From Desulfolinea sp050305405 (GTDB lineage Bacteria; Chloroflexota; Anaerolineae; Anaerolineales; Villigracilaceae): a stretch of 64,000 bases of DNA. Under the pieces are notes generated by a model, which searched no databases, was not told the origin of the DNA, and worked only from the letters and a program-made list of their open reading frames with translations. Positions 1 to 9,541 of this stretch are shown here, one piece after another. Position 1 is the first letter of the stretch; each line of letters opens with the position of its first letter. The stretch spans positions 124,001-188,000 of the forward strand of contig JBNLFG010000004.1 of assembly GCA_050305405.1 (NCBI GenBank). The letters are read 5' to 3'. A program made the position numbers and the translations under genes.

Positions 1-259
1 ATAATCCAGCGATTTCTACAGAAAACGGGGGGGGACATTTACCTTGCTCACTACCTAAAAAACCTATATTCTGCAATGGCGGGAGGACTGTTTATGAGAC
101 GAAGCAAACGCTTTGTTTTGTAGGCGTAACCTTACAGAAAGAGAGGCGTTTATCTGGCTGATTTTTATAAGCGCATTCTGTAAACTGTACTTAATGAACT
201 CTATAAGTTTTCCAGCGGCTATTGCTGCTGCTCCCAGCTATTTAGAAGAGAATTTCACT

Positions 260-3172
260 ATGCTAAGAGATTTAGATAATTTGCATATCTTGTTGATCGA
301 AGATAACCCCGGAGATGTACGCCTAATCCAAGAATATTTAAACGAAGCATTCGACATGTCGTACAGCCTCATTACTGCAAACACGCTCGCGAGGGGACAA
401 CAACGTATTGCAGAAAATAATTTGGATGCCGTGTTATTAGATATCTCTTTGCCTGATAGCCAGGGGCTTGATACTTTTAACAAAATCTACAAATGCACTG
501 TGAAAGTGCCAATTATTATATTGACTGGCTTCGCTGATGAATCAGCTGCTCTCGAAGCATTGCAAAGCGGGGCGCAGGATTATCTTTCTAAAAACGCCAT
601 AGACAGTAAAATACTTAAACGATCTATTCAGTACGCCGTTCAACGGCAGCATTTGGAAGAACAAAACCACCTGCAAGCGGCTGCTCTACAAGCCACCGTA
701 AATGCAGTTTTTATTACCGATGAGCACGGCATTATCGAATGGATTAACCCTGCCTTCACTCACATCAGTGGCTATGAGCTAGAAGATGTGCTCGGAAAAA
801 CGCCAAGCATTTTAAAATCTGGCAGCCACTTATCCAAATTTTATGAGGACATGTGGGCTGCGATCAAATCCGGCCAAGTCTGGCAATCAGACGTAGTTAA
901 CCGTCATAAACACGGCAGCCTTTTTTATGTTGAACAAACCATCACGCCGCTTTTAGGGCATAATAATCAGGTCACCAATTTTGTCGCGATTCAACAGGAT
1001 ATTTCTACTCGCAAACAAGCCGAACTGGATAAGGTTCGTCGCGTACGCGAACTGGAAGCATTGAATAATATTTCAGTATCCATGCGCACAGCATCCAAAG
1101 TGGATGATGCACTCGCCGTACTTATGGACGAAACATTGGCGGCCTTATCACTAGATACAGGAACGATCTGGCTCTATGATCTAAAGAGCCAAAGATTGCA
1201 CGAAGGAGTTTCACGAGGCTGGTTTCAAGAGATTGATAGAACCCCGATGGAATCAGGCGATGGCATTGCGGGAAAAGTCTTTAAAAGTGGAAAAACCTAT
1301 ATCAGCGTTGAATTTCTCTCCAGTACTGATGCTGGTGTCAACTCAGTAAGACGGAAACAAATCCCCACGGGTTGGGGCGGGGTCTGTGTGCCAATCCAAT
1401 CTACCCAGAGCATTCTTGGTGTTATGTTTGTCGCAACTCAAGTACCAAGACAAATTTCTGCTGAAGAAATAAAGTTGGTTGAGATGATCGCCAATATGGT
1501 TGGTGTGACAATTGAACGTTTACAAATGCTTGAAAACACACAGCGTTATGCTGAAAAACTGGAAATTATCAATGAGGTGGGGCGAGCGCTCTCGGAAAGT
1601 TTAGACCTGAATGATATCTACGACCGTTTGCAAAGAGCCATCTACGGACTGATCTCTAAAGTATCAACGGTAATTTTCTCCCTCTATGATGCTGAAAACC
1701 AGTTAATCATCCCTATTTATGTTCATCATGATGGGCAGGTTCAGGATATTTCTGCCTTACAACCAATTCCGCTCGAACCACCCGGGTATGGGCTACAAAG
1801 CCAAGTTATTCGCACGCGCCAAGTATTGATTGACAACCAGCTTCGCAAAGATATCCAAAAGAAAGTTAAAACCATTCAAGAAGTGAACCCATCGGAACGC
1901 GATACACAATCATCCTTATATGTTCCCATGCTAGCAAAAGAACAGGTGGTTGGTGTGATCAACTTACAAAGTTTTGAAGATGATTACTTTACACAGGAAC
2001 ATGCCGATCTGTTGAGCGTAATCGGCAATACCGCCGCAGTTGCCATTGAAAATGCGCATCTTTTTAAACAAACCGAGGTGCGTCTTAAACGCCTGAACAG
2101 TCTGCGCAGTATAGATCAAGCCATCACCAGCAGCCAGAATCTGAAAATAACTCTTGATACTTTTTTAGATCAAGTTTTATCACAGCTAAAAGTTGATGCC
2201 GCCTGTGTTTTGCTGTTTAATCCAGAAAGCCGCCAGTTTGAATATGCTCATGGGAAGGGCTTTAACACACAGGCTCTACAATACACAAAACTCTCCTTTG
2301 GCGAGGGATATGCAGGGAAGGCGGCGCTAAATCGCACTGTCTTGGAGATTAGAGAGGTAAATAAACGTAAAACAGATTTCCATCGCTCATCTTCATTTGC
2401 AGAAGAAGGCTTTATGGTTTACTTCTGTACACCTCTAATTGCCAAAGGGCAAGTCAATGGGGTTCTTGAGGTCTTTTTGCGCTCGGACACAAAGGTGGAC
2501 GAAGAATGGCGAAGTTTTCTGGAGGCGTTAGCAGGGCAGGCTGCTATTGCTGTTGATAATGCACGCTTGTTTCAAGACCTGAACAGTTCACATGAAGAGT
2601 TGGTGAACGCCTACGATGAGACGATCGAAGGCTGGTCTCGTGCGATGGATTTACGCGATGAGGAAACCGAAGGGCACACACGCCGCGTTACAGAACTGAC
2701 CCTTAAACTTGCCAAAGAACTTGGATTTTCCTTCGATGAGTTGGTGCATATCCGACGTGGTGCCTTGTTGCACGATATTGGAAAAATGGGTATCCCCGAT
2801 AAAATATTGCTCAAACCTGCAAAACTGACCAAAGAAGAATGGCGAATCATGCGCAAGCATCCTGAATATGCTTATGAAATGTTGCAAGCCATTGAATACC
2901 TGCGCCCAGCCTTGGAAATTCCCTATTGCCATCACGAAAAATGGGATGGCAGCGGTTATCCACGCGGCTTAAAGGGTACGGATATTCCTTTTGCAGCCCG
3001 CGTCTTTGCAATTATAGACGTATACGACGCCCTAACTTCAGATCGCCCTTATCGTAAGGCCTGGAGCGAGGAACGAACACTGGCATATATCAAGGAACAG
3101 TCCGGTACGTATTTTGACCCGAATGTTGTTGATGCCTTTTTAGAGATGAAAACTCGATTGGATGAAATATAA
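260..3172 (+). CDS. Response regulator c-di-GMP phosphodiesterase (REC-PAS-GAF-GAF-GAF-HD-GYP)
   Basis: Predicted cytoplasmic c-di-GMP hydrolase under phosphorelay control. Numbered from the ATG at 260 (970 aa), a receiver domain spans about residues 6-125 with phospho-acceptor Asp61 and a later Lys. A PAS domain follows (about 140-250), then three GAF domains (about 270-420, 440-600, 620-775). The C-terminal HD-GYP domain has HDIGK with His838/Asp839, GIPD, HHEKWDGSGYP with GYP at 899-901, and DVYDALTSDRPYR. All hallmark metal and signature residues are present, so it is probably active. The frame is open from a TTG at 113, but that stretch lacks receiver homology and the ATG at 260 is preceded by AGAAGAG, so I chose the ATG. 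The next regulator gene overlaps its end by 11 bases. Family call is firm; the GAF ligands are unknown. Confidence 0.9.
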   Translation: MLRDLDNLHILLIEDNPGDVRLIQEYLNEAFDMSYSLITANTLARGQQRIAENNLDAVLLDISLPDSQGLDTFNKIYKCTVKVPIIILTGFADESAALEALQSGAQDYLSKNAIDSKILKRSIQYAVQRQHLEEQNHLQAAALQATVNAVFITDEHGIIEWINPAFTHISGYELEDVLGKTPSILKSGSHLSKFYEDMWAAIKSGQVWQSDVVNRHKHGSLFYVEQTITPLLGHNNQVTNFVAIQQDISTRKQAELDKVRRVRELEALNNISVSMRTASKVDDALAVLMDETLAALSLDTGTIWLYDLKSQRLHEGVSRGWFQEIDRTPMESGDGIAGKVFKSGKTYISVEFLSSTDAGVNSVRRKQIPTGWGGVCVPIQSTQSILGVMFVATQVPRQISAEEIKLVEMIANMVGVTIERLQMLENTQRYAEKLEIINEVGRALSESLDLNDIYDRLQRAIYGLISKVSTVIFSLYDAENQLIIPIYVHHDGQVQDISALQPIPLEPPGYGLQSQVIRTRQVLIDNQLRKDIQKKVKTIQEVNPSERDTQSSLYVPMLAKEQVVGVINLQSFEDDYFTQEHADLLSVIGNTAAVAIENAHLFKQTEVRLKRLNSLRSIDQAITSSQNLKITLDTFLDQVLSQLKVDAACVLLFNPESRQFEYAHGKGFNTQALQYTKLSFGEGYAGKAALNRTVLEIREVNKRKTDFHRSSSFAEEGFMVYFCTPLIAKGQVNGVLEVFLRSDTKVDEEWRSFLEALAGQAAIAVDNARLFQDLNSSHEELVNAYDETIEGWSRAMDLRDEETEGHTRRVTELTLKLAKELGFSFDELVHIRRGALLHDIGKMGIPDKILLKPAKLTKEEWRIMRKHPEYAYEMLQAIEYLRPALEIPYCHHEKWDGSGYPRGLKGTDIPFAARVFAIIDVYDALTSDRPYRKAWSEERTLAYIKEQSGTYFDPNVVDAFLEMKTRLDEI

Positions 3173-3596
3173 AAAAGCAATGGAAAATAACGTGAATAAA
3201 GCATCCCGTATAAAAAGAGCACAGACAAGGTTATTTATTGCCGACGATTCTGATTTGGTTCGCAACAGGCTCAAGGAAATAATTAATGAAATCAAAAATA
3301 TCGACCTGGTCGGGGAGGCGCGAAATGCTAACGAGGCTATCAAGTTGCTCAAAACACTTAAAGCAGACATTATCGTTATCGATATTCGTATGCCCGGGGG
3401 AAACGGAATGGCTGTTCTTAAAGATCTGAAAGCTCACCCCAACCCACCGATTGTGATCGTTTATACTTCCTTTGCTTACCCTCAATACCAGAAAGCTTAC
3501 ATCGACGCAGGGGCAGACTATTTCTTTGACAAAGCCCAAAACACAGATGCATTGCTTAATGTGATCGCAGAATTGGCACAAGGTTCTCTCGCATAA
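3162..3596 (+). CDS. Single-domain response regulator (CheY-like)
   Basis: Stand-alone receiver of 144 aa with no output domain. The start has the acidic pair ADDSD, the phospho-acceptor lies in IVIDIRMPGGNG, the conserved Thr/Ser position is in VYTSFAYP, and the Lys is in FFDKAQ. It probably acts as a phosphate shuttle or by protein contact. The ATG at 3162 overlaps the stop of the upstream HD-GYP gene by 11 bases, suggesting coupled translation. An in-frame ATG at 3180 (MENNVNK) is an alternative start. Its partner kinase cannot be named from sequence; the hybrid membrane kinase gene 1.2 kb downstream is the nearest candidate. Confidence 0.85.
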   Translation: MKYKKAMENNVNKASRIKRAQTRLFIADDSDLVRNRLKEIINEIKNIDLVGEARNANEAIKLLKTLKADIIVIDIRMPGGNGMAVLKDLKAHPNPPIVIVYTSFAYPQYQKAYIDAGADYFFDKAQNTDALLNVIAELAQGSLA

Positions 3597-3793
3597 GAAA
3601 AAGCAATCTCATCCTTTTTGATACCCACCTGTAAGGTGGAAGATATTCTGATACATATGATGTGATGTAGAATACATATATCCTAATAATCAAAAAGTGT
3701 ATATCCCTTTCTGAGGTAAAGGACATCGGCATTTTATGGTGAACGTCGAGTGATTGGCGGACACACTCACGGCTCACAAACAGCAGAGTGACC

Positions 3794-4783
3794 ATGAAAA
3801 CAAAAATATTTGCAGTTCTAATTTCCACAGCGTTAATCCTCGCTGCTTGCATAAATGTAGATAACGCCCCCCCCGATCAGATCACAGTACAACTTAAGTG
3901 GATTCACCAGGCCCAATTTGCCGGTTTCTATACTGCCGAAGCACAGGGCTATTACGCAGATGAAAATATTGAAGTCATCTTCAAACCCGGAGGCGTTGGC
4001 ATTGATGTTTTTGAAGAGGTCACCGCTGGCGATGTGGAATTCAGTGTTGTTGGCGCAGACAGCCTCATCGCGAAAAGAGCCGAGGGTGCTCCTATAACCG
4101 CGCTCGCAGCTATTTACCGTGTCAATCCTTTTGTGTTGGTAGCCTTTGCCGATTCTGGCATCACATCTCCGCGAGATTTTGCTGGAAAAACGATCAGTTT
4201 AGCTGACGGCTATGATAAAGCCCAATACCTGTCCATGCTTAATCAGGTAGGTGTTGATCCATCAGAAGCCAACACGGTTCCCTATAGTTATGATAATACG
4301 GCTTTCCTATCTGGGGATATTGACGTAACTGTTTCCTTTGTAGCAGGTTCGCTAATTCCACTTAAAGAGCAGATTGGCGGCCGAGAAATTAACCTGATCT
4401 GGCCGGGTGATTATGGGGTCCACTTTTACTCGGACGTTATCATTGCTAATGATGAATTAATTACCAATAACCCAGACCTGGTACTGCGCTTCCTACGGGC
4501 GACCCTTAAAGGGCAGCAATTTGCAATCGAAAATCAGGATGCGGGGGTGGATGCTACCATGCAATATGCAGAAATACAGGACAGGGAAATACAATCATCC
4601 ATGCTGGAGGCCAGCGTTCCCTTAATCCATACAGGGGAAGATCATGTGGGGTGGATGCAACCTGATGTTTGGCATGGTATGGAAGAAACTCTGCGCACTC
4701 AGGGGCTTTTAACTGCGCCGCTGGACATTTCTGAAGTTTACACACTCCACTTTTTGGAAATGATCTACGGAGACAATCAATGA
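3794..4783 (+). CDS. NMT1/THI5-like periplasmic-type substrate-binding lipoprotein
   Basis: Solute-binding protein of the NMT1/THI5 (SsuA/ThiY-like) type, 329 aa. A hydrophobic signal peptide ends in the lipobox LAAC, so it should be a lipoprotein anchored outside the membrane. The mature part has the family pattern VQLKWIHQAQFAGFYTAEA with a GGVGIDVFEEV loop and VVGADSLI. Such proteins usually feed an ABC importer for pyrimidine or thiamine precursors or sulfonates. No permease or ATPase gene is nearby. Instead the stop overlaps the start of a membrane histidine kinase by 4 bases (ATGA), which suggests that it presents ligand to that sensor. ATG 3794 was preferred to the in-frame GTG at 3788. 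Ligand unknown. Confidence 0.85.
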   Translation: MKTKIFAVLISTALILAACINVDNAPPDQITVQLKWIHQAQFAGFYTAEAQGYYADENIEVIFKPGGVGIDVFEEVTAGDVEFSVVGADSLIAKRAEGAPITALAAIYRVNPFVLVAFADSGITSPRDFAGKTISLADGYDKAQYLSMLNQVGVDPSEANTVPYSYDNTAFLSGDIDVTVSFVAGSLIPLKEQIGGREINLIWPGDYGVHFYSDVIIANDELITNNPDLVLRFLRATLKGQQFAIENQDAGVDATMQYAEIQDREIQSSMLEASVPLIHTGEDHVGWMQPDVWHGMEETLRTQGLLTAPLDISEVYTLHFLEMIYGDNQ

Positions 4784-7527
4784 AATTGGCAACTCGCCTA
4801 CTGCTGATCTTTTTTTTAATCGTGGTCATCCCACTTATAGTGGTGGGATATTTGTCATTTGTGAACGGTCAGCAAACAGTACAAGAGAATGTTTATCACC
4901 ATCTGATTTCAATCAATGAGATTAAAACTGCTGAATTTACTCGCTGGATCACAGACAACGAAGAAAATTTGGCTTTCCTTGCTCAACAGCCTCTTGTGCG
5001 AAGCTATTCAGAAGCATTAGTCACCTGTCAGATAGAAGATGATTCATGCAAATCTTTTGCCGAGCTTCTCCTTAACGAACACTTAAAGCCCGCAGTTGCA
5101 GGGAATGAAAATTTTTTAGCGCTATCTCTGATACAAGCATCGAATGGTCTCATTCTCGTATCCACTGATGAAAGTATGGTTGGAAAATTCCGCGAGAATG
5201 AGAATTATTTTTACGAAGGATTACGACAAACCTTCACTGGTGATGTCGTTTATGAACTATCTCATCTCGATGCTGTCATGCATGTCAGTACACCGGTCTA
5301 TGCACTTAAAAATAGGGAAGTAATATTTGTATTGGCCGCTCACGTGAACCTGCAGAGGATGTCAGATATCATTCGCTACCAAAATCAGCTTAGTGGGAGC
5401 GAAGAGACTTACCTAATCAATCAGTTTAACTATTTCGTTACGGAACCACGATTTGGAGAAGGTTATGCCCTAACCCATAGTAGTCATTCAGATGGGATAG
5501 AAATGTGCCTTGCAGGAAATACGGACATTGGATTCTATGACAATTACCGTAACGAACCGGTGATCGGAGCCTATCAATGGATACCTAAAAAGAATATGTG
5601 TATCCTGACAGAAATAGACCAGCGTGAAGCTTTTGCTCCTGTACTGACTTTTCGCAACCGCATCATCCTAATTGGCTCATTTGTGGCTCTCATTACAGCT
5701 GTTATTAGCATCTTCCTTGCCAAAAGTATCAGTGACCCAATACTGCAATTAAGTCAGGCTGCTGAAAGAATTGGGGCGGGGAATTTTGATACTCATCTTT
5801 CTGTGCAGCGCAAAGATGAGATCGGACTATTGGCAAGCACATTCAACAGAATGTCTAAAGATTTGGCGCATACAAATGTTGAGAATGAACGCCTCTATCA
5901 GGAAACACACGCTTGGGCTAAAGAGTTAGAAACACGGGTAGGAAAAAGAACAGAATACATTCAGGCAGAAAAAGCACTGTCTGATTCCGTTATTAATAGT
6001 CTCCCCGGAATTTTTTATATGTTTGATACACAAGGAAAATTTCTGCGCTGGAATAAAAACTTTGAGGTTATCAGCGGGTATTCAGCCGAAGAGATGCTTG
6101 AAAGCCACCTACTCGACTTTTTTGAGGGTAAAGATAAAATAATAATTCAAGAAAGCATTCAAGATGCTTTTGAAACTGGCGAGGTACAGACTGAAGCATA
6201 TTTTGTGTCCCGTACTGGTGTACGCAAGCCCTATCTGCTAACCGGATTGAGAATAATGGTGGAGGGACGCCCTTGCCTGATTGGCATGGGGCTTGATATT
6301 ACCGAACAGAAACAGGCGGAAGAGACCAGTCAGGCGCGTTCGCGTTTGTTGGAATATGCTATTGACCATACACAGGCCGAGTTTTTACAAAAAACACTAG
6401 ATGAAGTTGGGGCACTGTTAAACAGTCCGATTGGTTTTTATCATTTTGTTGATGAAGAGCAGTTATCTTTAACCCTGCAAGCCTGGTCAACCCGCACATT
6501 GAAAGAATATTGTCACACTGATGGGTTCGGCAGTCATTATCCGGTTTCGCAGGCGGGCGTATGGGCCGATTGTGTACGCGAACGTCGTCCGCTGATTCAT
6601 AATGATTATGAGGCTTTGCCAAATCGCAAAGGTTTGCCGGAGGGCCATGCTGTCCTGATACGCGAACTGGTTGTCCCCGTCTTTCGGCAGAATTCAATTG
6701 TTGCCATTTTAGGGGTGGGAAATAAAGCCGAAAATTATACAGAGTTGGATATGGAAATTGCGACCTTTTTTGCAGATATTGTCTGGAGCGTGGTGGAACG
6801 TAAACTCGATGAAGAAGCAATCGTAAAAGCAAATGCCGATTTGGCGCGTTCGAATGCCGAACTGGAACGCTTTGCTTATGTAGCATCTCACGATTTACAA
6901 GAGCCGCTCCGCATGGTCACAAGTTACTTGCAATTACTCGAAAGACGTTATAAAGAAAAGCTGGATGATGATGCGTTGGAATTTATCAATTATGCTGTAG
7001 ATGGTTCCAACCGTATGAAGCTGCTCATCCAGGACCTGCTGGCGTATTCACGCGTTGGGACACGCGGAAAAGATTTTTCACTCACCGATTGCGAAGAAGT
7101 GCTGGAGCGAGTATTGCGAGACCTGCGGTTAGCGATAGAAGATGCTGGAGCAATTGTGACACATGATCCGTTACCTGATGTGATGGGAGATAGGGAGCAA
7201 TTGGCATCGCTCTTCCAAAATCTGATCGGAAACGGAATCAAGTTCCGGTCGGGGCGCGTACCGCAAATCCACATCGGTGTAGAAAAAGACAAAAATGAGT
7301 GGATATTCCGCTTCAGCGATAATGGAATCGGCATTGAGCCACAATATTTTGACCGGATTTTCATCCTATTCCAACGCTTGCATAACCGTGGGGCTTATAC
7401 AGGTACTGGGATAGGTCTTGCGATCAGCAAGCGTATCATTGAACGGCATGGCGGACGAATCTGGGTCGAATCACAGCCGGACGAGGGTTCGACATTTTTC
7501 TTTACAATCCCAATCATTGGAGGGTAG
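4780..7527 (+). CDS. Membrane sensor histidine kinase (extracytoplasmic sensor-HAMP-PAS-GAF-HisKA-HATPase)
   Basis: Sensor kinase of 915 aa. TM1 (about residues 5-27) and TM2 (about 293-313) enclose a roughly 260-residue extracytoplasmic sensor domain, probably Cache-like. HAMP (about 313-366), PAS (about 395-510) and GAF (about 525-680, with GLPEGHAVLIRELVVPVF) follow. The phospho-acceptor is His704 in ASHDLQEPLR, and the ATPase domain shows the N box (QNLIGNGIKFR) and G boxes (DNGIGIEPQYFDRIF, GTGIGLAISKRI). It overlaps the binding-protein gene by ATGA and is followed at one base by a response regulator, giving an apparent binding protein-kinase-regulator unit. Function is firm; that the lipoprotein is its ligand presenter is inference. 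Confidence 0.9.
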   Translation: MKLATRLLLIFFLIVVIPLIVVGYLSFVNGQQTVQENVYHHLISINEIKTAEFTRWITDNEENLAFLAQQPLVRSYSEALVTCQIEDDSCKSFAELLLNEHLKPAVAGNENFLALSLIQASNGLILVSTDESMVGKFRENENYFYEGLRQTFTGDVVYELSHLDAVMHVSTPVYALKNREVIFVLAAHVNLQRMSDIIRYQNQLSGSEETYLINQFNYFVTEPRFGEGYALTHSSHSDGIEMCLAGNTDIGFYDNYRNEPVIGAYQWIPKKNMCILTEIDQREAFAPVLTFRNRIILIGSFVALITAVISIFLAKSISDPILQLSQAAERIGAGNFDTHLSVQRKDEIGLLASTFNRMSKDLAHTNVENERLYQETHAWAKELETRVGKRTEYIQAEKALSDSVINSLPGIFYMFDTQGKFLRWNKNFEVISGYSAEEMLESHLLDFFEGKDKIIIQESIQDAFETGEVQTEAYFVSRTGVRKPYLLTGLRIMVEGRPCLIGMGLDITEQKQAEETSQARSRLLEYAIDHTQAEFLQKTLDEVGALLNSPIGFYHFVDEEQLSLTLQAWSTRTLKEYCHTDGFGSHYPVSQAGVWADCVRERRPLIHNDYEALPNRKGLPEGHAVLIRELVVPVFRQNSIVAILGVGNKAENYTELDMEIATFFADIVWSVVERKLDEEAIVKANADLARSNAELERFAYVASHDLQEPLRMVTSYLQLLERRYKEKLDDDALEFINYAVDGSNRMKLLIQDLLAYSRVGTRGKDFSLTDCEEVLERVLRDLRLAIEDAGAIVTHDPLPDVMGDREQLASLFQNLIGNGIKFRSGRVPQIHIGVEKDKNEWIFRFSDNGIGIEPQYFDRIFILFQRLHNRGAYTGTGIGLAISKRIIERHGGRIWVESQPDEGSTFFFTIPIIGG

Positions 7528-7528
7528 G

Positions 7529-7978
7529 ATGGTAGAAACAAATACGAAAACGATTGAAATCTTGCTTGTAGAAGATAATCCGGGCGATGTACGCCTGACA
7601 CGTGAAGCCTTCAAGGAAGGCAAAGTGTACAACCATTTATCCGTGGCTATGGATGGTGTTGAAGCGCTGGCTTTTCTCAAGCAGGAGGGGGCCTATGCAG
7701 ATGCTGTGCGCCCAGACATCATCCTGCTGGACCTAAACTTACCTCGCATGGACGGACGCGAGCTACTGTCTAAAATCAAAGCTGACTCTGATTTACGCCG
7801 GATACCGGTGGTGATCCTGACTACATCCAAAGCAGAGGAAGATATTCTTCAAACATACGATTTGCATGCCAACTGCTATATTACTAAACCCGTTAGTCTG
7901 GATCAGTTTATTAAAGTGGTGAAATCAATTAAAGAGTTTTGGTTTTCCATCGTAAAGCTGCCCTCCAACGAACAGTAA
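7529..7978 (+). CDS. Rcp1-like single-domain response regulator
   Basis: Receiver-only protein of 149 aa, related to the cyanobacterial phytochrome regulator Rcp1 group. It has LLVEDNPGDVRLTREAF, the phospho-acceptor in IILLDLNLPRMDG, LTTSKAEEDI and the Lys in YITKPVSLDQF. The ATG at 7529 follows GGAGGGTAGG and begins one base after the kinase stop at 7527, so it is certainly co-translated with that kinase and is its likely phospho-acceptor. The open frame extends upstream to 7418 only as a shadow of the kinase gene. No output domain is present, so the signal must pass to another protein, perhaps the REC-linked c-di-GMP enzymes on either side. Confidence 0.9.
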   Translation: MVETNTKTIEILLVEDNPGDVRLTREAFKEGKVYNHLSVAMDGVEALAFLKQEGAYADAVRPDIILLDLNLPRMDGRELLSKIKADSDLRRIPVVILTTSKAEEDILQTYDLHANCYITKPVSLDQFIKVVKSIKEFWFSIVKLPSNEQ

Positions 7979-7980
7979 AG

Positions 7981-8082
7981 GTAAGCGACCTTTTTGTAAT
8001 ACTGACTACATCGCAAACAGACGAGGATATTACGAAACCTGTGAACTAGAATCAGTTTTTTGAAACAATAAAAGAATACTAG
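7981..8082 (+). pseudogene. Decayed C-terminal fragment of a second response regulator receiver
   Basis: Directly after the intact regulator, one frame reads VSDLFVILTTSQTDEDI, then TKPVN, a TAG stop at 8047-8049, and NQFFETIKEY before TAG at 8080-8082. This aligns with the intact upstream gene (SDLRRIPVVILTTSKAEEDI, YITKPVSLDQF, KVVKSIKEF) with two internal deletions and a nonsense codon. It is therefore a relic of a tandem duplicate receiver of which only the C-terminal third can be recognised. Confidence 0.75.
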
Positions 8083-8113
8083 CGACATGACACTTTTCTG
8101 GATAAGGGCACTC

Positions 8114-8155
8114 GTTGGTTGAGTAGGCGATGCTTTTCGCCGTATCGAAACCAAC
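8114..8155. repeat. Short hairpin repeat
   Basis: Imperfect palindrome with outer arms GTTGGTTGAGTAGGCGA and CGCCGTATCGAAACCAAC around a short loop. A related half (GTGGTTTCGATAGGCC) follows at about 8181-8196. It has the form of a small dispersed intergenic repeat rather than a terminator, since no T tract follows. It lies in the 273-base gap before the GGDEF gene. Confidence 0.6.
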
Positions 8156-8251
8156 AAACGGTAAAAACAATCGAAGTTTGTGGTTTCGATAGGCCACATC
8201 TAAAAGGGTCTAATTGCTTTATCAGTCTTCATCAGCGCAAGGAGATTTCAG

Positions 8252-9508
8252 ATGAATAATAAGGAACATATCAATATCCTTCTTGTTGAAGATAATCCAG
8301 GCGATGCTCGCCTCGTAGCAGAGATGCTGACAGATTCCCAAATCAAGAGTTTTGAACTTAGGCATGTTGAACAAGTTCGGGATGCTGAGAAAATTCTTGA
8401 GGAGGAAGAATTTGATATTGTCTTATCTGATATTTCGCTGCCAGATGGGAACGGGCTTGAGATGGCGAAACGAATCTTTGCAAATCAACCGAACTTACCC
8501 TTTCTCATGCTAACGGGTATGGATGATGATTTCTTGGCACTGGATGCAATCCAAAATGGGATACAGGATTATCTGGTAAAAGATAGCTGCAACGGTGAGG
8601 TACTAGGACGCACGATCCGCCATGCAATTGAACGGCAAAGACTAGCCCATGAGCTAAAAAAGAGTGAAGCGCGCGTACGTCAAATCGTCGAATTTATTAA
8701 CGCTGGCGTGATCGTTGTAGACAAAGAAGGAACCGTACATTTTGTTAATCCTGCTGCTGAGATCATCCTTAATCGCAAAGCGGAAGAGCTTGTGGGAACG
8801 TTTTTCGACATTCCCAGCACAAGCGGAGAAGTAAAGGAACTGGATTTTTCACACGGGGGTAATAGGATACGCACTATTGAAATCAGAACAGTAGATATTA
8901 TGTGGGAAGGAAAACCTGCCTCGCTGGTTTCATTACGCAATATCACCGAACAAAAAGAGTTGGAGGAGCGTTTACGCCTGCAAGCTACCCACGATCATCT
9001 AACCGGGTTACCCAATCGGCTATTATTTGAAGATCGCCTGAACTCTGCTATCAACCGCGCTCGACGCAACCGGTACGCAGAGAAAGTTCCTCATGAATTT
9101 ATTCTGATGATGCTGGATCTGGATGGCTTCAAAGTTATTAACGATACTTATGGACACGATCAAGGCGACCTTGTCCTGATTATGGTTGCAGATCGTCTGC
9201 GAAATGCCGTGCGCCAAACAGATACCGTTGCCCGCCTGGGCGGCGACGAATTTACATTGATCTTTGAAAACAAGGTTAAAAGCGTTAACGCTGATTTACT
9301 GGCAAAAAAAATTTTAGCCGTCTTTGCCCAGCCTTTTCAACTGGATAATGGCAAAGTGAATGTCGGTACGAGTATCGGCGTTTGTCACTACCCAGAAGAC
9401 GGGGATGATGCTGATACACTTATGAAGCACGCAGACATTGCCCTGTATACAGCGAAAGTTGAAAAGAATACATTCGCCCTTTTCTCAAAGCTGCAGGTTG
9501 CTGAGTAA
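8252..9508 (+). CDS. Response regulator diguanylate cyclase (REC-PAS-GGDEF)
   Basis: Predicted c-di-GMP synthase of 418 aa. The receiver (about residues 6-125) carries phospho-acceptor Asp60 in VLSDISLPDGNG. A short PAS domain (about 145-235) leads into a GGDEF domain (about 250-415) with DLDGFKVINDTYGHDQGD and an intact active-site GGDEF at 330-334. An RxxD motif (RQTD) lies five residues before it, the position of the product-inhibition I-site. The start ATG follows AAGGAG. Its receiver closely resembles that of the HD-GYP protein at 260-3172 (shared QDYLxK and RHAIERQ-like endings), so the two antagonistic enzymes look built on paralogous receivers. Activity is inferred from intact motifs. 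Confidence 0.92.
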   Translation: MNNKEHINILLVEDNPGDARLVAEMLTDSQIKSFELRHVEQVRDAEKILEEEEFDIVLSDISLPDGNGLEMAKRIFANQPNLPFLMLTGMDDDFLALDAIQNGIQDYLVKDSCNGEVLGRTIRHAIERQRLAHELKKSEARVRQIVEFINAGVIVVDKEGTVHFVNPAAEIILNRKAEELVGTFFDIPSTSGEVKELDFSHGGNRIRTIEIRTVDIMWEGKPASLVSLRNITEQKELEERLRLQATHDHLTGLPNRLLFEDRLNSAINRARRNRYAEKVPHEFILMMLDLDGFKVINDTYGHDQGDLVLIMVADRLRNAVRQTDTVARLGGDEFTLIFENKVKSVNADLLAKKILAVFAQPFQLDNGKVNVGTSIGVCHYPEDGDDADTLMKHADIALYTAKVEKNTFALFSKLQVAE

Positions 9509-9541
9509 TAATTTCACAGGGTATCTCCTAAATCTTACCCA

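Noticed and set aside
94..123. Nine-codon leader peptide (MRRSKRFVL) with GGGAGGA upstream
   Set aside because: Short, without repeats of one amino acid or an attenuator hairpin; probably chance.
113..259. TTG-initiated extension of the HD-GYP protein
   Set aside because: The 49 extra residues have no receiver homology, and a good ATG at 260 with an AGAAGAG upstream explains the start.
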